Part shown: one piece after another, positions 62,049 to 64,000 of the stretch | Layout of the letters: each line of letters begins with the position of its first letter | Position numbering within the stretch: the first letter of the stretch is position 1 | DNA from: Atherinomorus stipes | Lineage: Eukaryota > Chordata > Actinopteri > Atheriniformes > Atherinidae | Direction: 5' to 3' | DNA length: 64,000 nt | Assembly: GCA_023101725.1 (NCBI GenBank) | Contig: JALJCO010001050.1 | Coordinates: 248,001 to 312,000 of the forward strand | Program-made: the position numbers and the translations under genes | The notes under the pieces: model-generated | Told to the model about the DNA's origin: nothing | Database searches by the model: none | What the model saw: the letters and a program-made list of their open reading frames with translations, nothing else

Positions 62049-62624
62049 ACACAGGGTAAAATAGGCCTGTAATGTGATTAATGAGGTTTATGTGATCCAA
62101 CTTTAAGAAAGATAAAGTTTGTCCATAGCAGTTATGTATCTACATTAAAGCCTCGGTTTGTGTTGTTTTGCTTTAAACCCTTGTGAATTCTTCTTCACAT
62201 CTTTTCCTGACCTGATGATTTCATACTTCCATCAAGGTGAAGGAAAAAAAACAAAGCTTTATTTCAACAGGAGGCACAATCTTACAGGGATTATAGTAGG
62301 AATAGTTCTTACAACTGGTAAACATAATATGTAAAATCAATTGTTTGCTTGGTGTACTAAAAACAATACTCCCCATGCTTCAAAAATGTGACAAGTTTGA
62401 AACTGACCGAAGAATTCCTCTGGTAGACCTGCAGATCAAAAGTCTGAGAGCTAGATGGAAAAGAAGCTTACCAACATCCAGTTTATTAGTGAGGTAAACT
62501 CCTCTTAGTGATGTAATGTTGGTGAAATCACTCTTCCTCTGCCCATCAAACAGGTGACGCTCCAGCGACTTAGAGAACAAGATCCCGCGATCGTCTGAAG
62601 TGTACATAGTCCCGAAAAACGTGT
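55900..62624 (-). CDS. sort1: Sortilin, 3' portion (11 exons; 5' end beyond the window)
   Basis: Type I sorting receptor of the trans-Golgi network and endosomes that binds ligands through a ten-bladed Vps10p propeller. Join on the minus strand: 62472-62624, 59690-59787, 59471-59570, 59195-59369, 58915-59108, 57580-57772, 56636-56752, 56405-56549, 56200-56306, 56012-56129, 55900-55914. This is 1415 nt, about 470 residues to the stop. Visible in order: late propeller blades with Asp boxes ([24 protein letters not shown]); the SVGDS and GPHHYSIL region; the cysteine-rich module ([59 protein letters not shown]); a transmembrane helix ([19 protein letters not shown]); and a tail ending DSDDDLLE. 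The ending and the cysteine module identify sortilin rather than SorCS or SorLA. Fish carry two copies (a and b), which I cannot tell apart. The junction before the membrane exon is the least certain: donor CTG|GTCAGT is non-consensus at +3. Confidence 0.93.
56012..56129 (-). CDS. sort1: sort1 exon: cytoplasmic tail
   Basis: Acceptor TTTTACAG, 118 bases. It encodes [17 protein letters not shown] and on to [10 protein letters not shown]. The donor GAT|GTAATT is weak; if it is ignored, translation ends after Val-Ile a few bases later. Confidence 0.85.
56200..56306 (-). CDS. sort1: sort1 exon: transmembrane helix
   Basis: Acceptor TTTTCTAG, 107 bases, donor [28 protein letters not shown] followed by [10 protein letters not shown] is a single membrane span with a basic stop-transfer end. 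Confidence 0.9.
56405..56549 (-). CDS. sort1: sort1 exon: [13 protein letters not shown], juxtamembrane
   Basis: Acceptor TTGATAG, about 145 bases. It encodes [16 protein letters not shown] and a Pro/Ser-rich stalk ending FDTL. The 3' edge is uncertain: CTG|GTCAGT keeps frame with the next exon, while the alternative A|GTAGGT would need a weaker acceptor. Confidence 0.85.
56636..56752 (-). CDS. sort1: sort1 exon: [14 protein letters not shown]...LLTAG
   Basis: Acceptor TACGACAG, 117 bases, donor GG|GTAACA. The split Cys codon (TG|T) joins EDFLC to DYGYYR. NTS and NKT are possible glycosylation sites. Confidence 0.93.
56753..57579 (-). other. sort1 intron, no feature seen
   Basis: AT-rich GT-AG intron between the SSCLC and DYGYYR exons. 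Confidence 0.7.
57580..57772 (-). CDS. sort1: sort1 exon: cysteine-rich module (EWLAHSTD...SSCLC)
   Basis: Acceptor TTCATTAG, 193 bases, donor TG|GTACGT. It encodes [29 protein letters not shown] and [20 protein letters not shown], aligning closely with the human sortilin 10CC-type module. Confidence 0.95.
57773..58914 (-). other. sort1 intron carrying a Tc1 remnant
   Basis: GT-AG intron. It includes the Tc1 fragment at 58390-58802 and a short inverted repeat (58270-58300 against 58350-58385) around TTATTTACAGACATTT. Confidence 0.7.
58390..58802 (+). pseudogene. Tc1-like transposon 3' part with transposase C-terminus
   Basis: Frame 58440-58579 reads [20 protein letters not shown], then [17 protein letters not shown] and stop, matching the Tc1 transposase C-terminus. 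The 3' flank ends CTTTTTCACACAACTGTA, a typical Tc1 end in fish. The 5' part is missing. Confidence 0.8.
58915..59108 (-). CDS. sort1: sort1 exon: last blade into the cysteine module
   Basis: Acceptor TATCAG, 194 bases, donor T|GTAAGT. It encodes [19 protein letters not shown], then [18 protein letters not shown] and [19 protein letters not shown] and NVS are possible N-glycosylation sites. Confidence 0.95.
59195..59369 (-). CDS. sort1: sort1 exon: Asp-box blade ([12 protein letters not shown])
   Basis: Acceptor TTCACCAG, 175 bases, donor AA|GTAATT. It contains a perfect Asp box (SSDGGYNW) and [18 protein letters not shown]. Confidence 0.95.
59471..59570 (-). CDS. sort1: sort1 exon: [10 protein letters not shown]...VGLVIAH
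   Basis: A poly-pyrimidine acceptor TTTCAG, 100 bases, donor G|GTAAGT. It encodes [19 protein letters not shown] and [15 protein letters not shown], the conserved sortilin SEPNAVGIVIAHGSVGD region. Confidence 0.93.
59690..59787 (-). CDS. sort1: sort1 exon: [19 protein letters not shown]
   Basis: Acceptor TTGCAG, 98 bases, donor [25 protein letters not shown] corresponds to the sortilin QGGRWTHLRKPENSEC segment. Confidence 0.9.
59880..60770. repeat. 890-base foldback element in a sort1 intron
   Basis: The left arm (59880-60220) and right arm (60425-60770) are reverse complements. Shared blocks are GGAATAGTACACCCACAGA, CCCAACTTTCATATAATGGA, ATTCCTCCATACGGCTCGTC and TTTAGAGCCTAAACAGTA. The spacer is about 200 bases. 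Confidence 0.88.
61224..61850 (+). pseudogene. LINE ORF2 C-terminal remnant and 3' tail
   Basis: Open frame to 61556 with [20 protein letters not shown] and [15 protein letters not shown], then [13 protein letters not shown]. This matches the conserved end of a fish LINE reverse-transcriptase protein. The tail ends in an (AAAT)n-like run near 61815-61850. It is on the strand opposite to sort1. Confidence 0.75.
61962..62045. repeat. Interrupted (TA)n microsatellite
   Basis: Two (TA)n blocks around AGAACTATA, able to form a cruciform. Confidence 0.95.
62472..62624 (-). CDS. sort1: sort1 exon: propeller blade ([20 protein letters not shown])
   Basis: Acceptor ACACCAG, 153 bases, donor G|GTAAGC. 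It encodes [19 protein letters not shown], then [20 protein letters not shown], matching sortilin. It is the most 5' sortilin exon found in the window. Confidence 0.93.
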
Positions 62625-62829
62625 CTGGTGTAAAACAGAAAACACAACGGTGTAAGTCAAGGCTGTTCAGCTCAGATTCAGTTTGAAGATGCAGTATGTG
62701 CTCCAGGTCTTGCTGATATTTGCAAGGCCTTCCCTGAGAGACGTTGTCTGGATGGGAGCATAGACAGTAATGCAACCCCATCCCATCACTGATAACAAAC
62801 CGGATGCTCCCGACCCTCTTTATCTGCAG

Positions 62830-63525
62830 GACATGGCCGCCATGCTTTCCAGAAACATCCTCACATTTATCACTTCAGACCACTTTCCACTTTTCCTCAG
62901 AGCATTTTAAATGAGTTTGGTTCAGATAAGAGACGGATGGCGGTCTGAATCCTGGCTTCTTCTCTGCATGACAGAGCTTTAACCTGCATTTGTTGATTTC
63001 AGGGTGAGCTGTGTTCACAGACAGTTTCTGAAAGTCCTCCTGAGTCCATGCCGTGGTTTCCAGTAGAGAATCATGTCTAGTTTAAATACAGTGCTGCCTG
63101 AGGGCCCGAAGATCACCAGCATCCAGTTTCACGCACACAGAGATTCCTTCTTATTCTTAGAAACTTTTGTTGATATTTTACACAGTAGATGGTGGGATCT
63201 TGGTGAATTTCTGCTCATCTTTACAACTGAGATACTTTCTGAAATGCTTCTTTCATGTCACCAACCTGTTGCAAATTAAACTAATTAGCTGTCAAATGCA
63301 TTTGTTTTCACTTTGTGCCAATTATTTTTCTAGCTTTTGGTTCCCATTCCAACTTTTTAGTGACGTGCTCATATTTTCCATGAAATGGTCAAATGTCTCA
63401 GTTTCAACATCTGATATGTTCATGTTCTTTTGGGAATCAAATATGGATTTATGTGATTTGCAAATCGCTTCATTCTGTTTTTACTTACATTTTACACACC
63501 ATCCCAACTTTTTTTTTCTTTTTTT
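62830..63525 (-). mobile_element. Mariner-family fragment in the upstream sort1 intron
   Basis: TTTCAGGGTGAGCTGTGTTC, TTCTGAAAGTCCTCCTGAGT and the end TTTTACACACCATCCCAACT align with the copies at 19495 and 30145. Confidence 0.65.
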
Positions 63526-64000
63526 AAACTGGGGTCGTAAAATGAAGAGTGCCAGCAGCTGGGAACAGGCGACATAAAACTTTCTGCCTCAGCATCAAGT
63601 TATCATCAATCATATTTTATGTGTGCGAAGCTCACACACGTGTCAAGTAATGCATGAAGGACAAGCAATGCTGAGGGCAATGATGTACAAGGTGTTGTGT
63701 GTGTATGTGAGAGTGTGTTACACCCTGATCCAAAGATACGATTGTCAGCTTTTGCTGTGTAACCTTAACCTGCCACCTGTCAGGCGACAAAAGATAAATC
63801 CCCTCTACCCCATAGCTCCCCTATTTATCCCTGCAGTTCAAAAGTCCCTCTTCCTGACCAAAACAGCGATAACTGGAGGAGAAGACAGAAGAAAAACTGA
63901 ATTATGATAATATGTGGATGAAGAGAAAAGAATGGGAGGAAGAATAAATGAGAATAGGGAGAAAGAAGGGAGCAGAGAAGGAAAGGAACAAGGACTTGGT
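63526..64000. other. Upstream sort1 intron, nothing seen
   Basis: No further sortilin exon was recognised up to the window end. Confidence 0.5.

Noticed and set aside
1..64000. tRNA, rRNA or snRNA genes
   Set aside because: No A-box/B-box pairs with a foldable cloverleaf and no conserved rRNA or snRNA words were recognised on reading both strands. A covariance-model search would settle this.
62650..64000. Further 5' sortilin exon
   Set aside because: No in-phase match to the preceding propeller blade was found. The interval is largely a mariner fragment, so the next exon is probably beyond the window.

Overview
The window looks like nuclear DNA of a ray-finned (teleost) fish. Two vertebrate-type genes are broken into short exons with GT-AG introns. 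The rest is dense with fish-type DNA transposons (hAT, Tc1/mariner, PIF/Harbinger-like and foldback elements), LINE tails, and long (TA)n and homopolymer runs. No bacterial-type operons, CRISPR arrays, tRNA or rRNA genes were seen. All calls come from reading the sequence; no database search was possible.

Gene content. (1) A complete FAM3C-like secreted-cytokine gene lies on the minus strand. Its eight coding exons run from the start codon at 52679 down to the stop at 35670 and encode 218 residues. A probable non-coding first exon and promoter lie near 53190-53240. Exon phases join without error. (2) The 3' part of a sortilin gene (sort1) is also on the minus strand. Eleven exons between 62624 and 55900 encode the last part of the Vps10p propeller, the cysteine-rich module, the transmembrane segment and the cytoplasmic tail ending in an acidic-dileucine motif. 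Its 5' exons lie beyond position 64000. The two genes are head-to-tail, with sort1 upstream and about 2.2-2.7 kb between them.

Layout. 1-35000: intergenic, mostly transposon-derived. It includes foldbacks at 1-480, 735-955 and 5392-6390, a noisy A-rich block at 9950-11020, nested mariner/Harbinger-like elements at 13080-16380, a Tc1 element at 23782-24895, a mariner with a hAT inside it at 30145-31840, and a four-deep nest at 31873-33942. One splice-bounded 58-codon open stretch (20895-21068, minus) is unassigned. 35020-53240: fam3c, whose large introns carry a transposon in intron 7 (37020-38835) and several in intron 3 (41588-51188). 53260-55400: short intergenic gap with a LINE tail. 55400-62624 and beyond: sort1, with Tc1, foldback and LINE fragments in its introns. 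62830-63525: another mariner copy in the upstream sort1 intron.

Both proteins act in the secretory pathway: FAM3C is a small secreted factor and sortilin is a Golgi/endosome sorting receptor. Nothing in the window shows that they work together. I found no clearly new biological system. The most interesting points are a lost dimerisation cysteine and a shortened stem in the FAM3C-like protein, an alternative sortilin tail that would drop the dileucine signal, and several cleanly resolved nested transposon insertions with intact target-site duplications.
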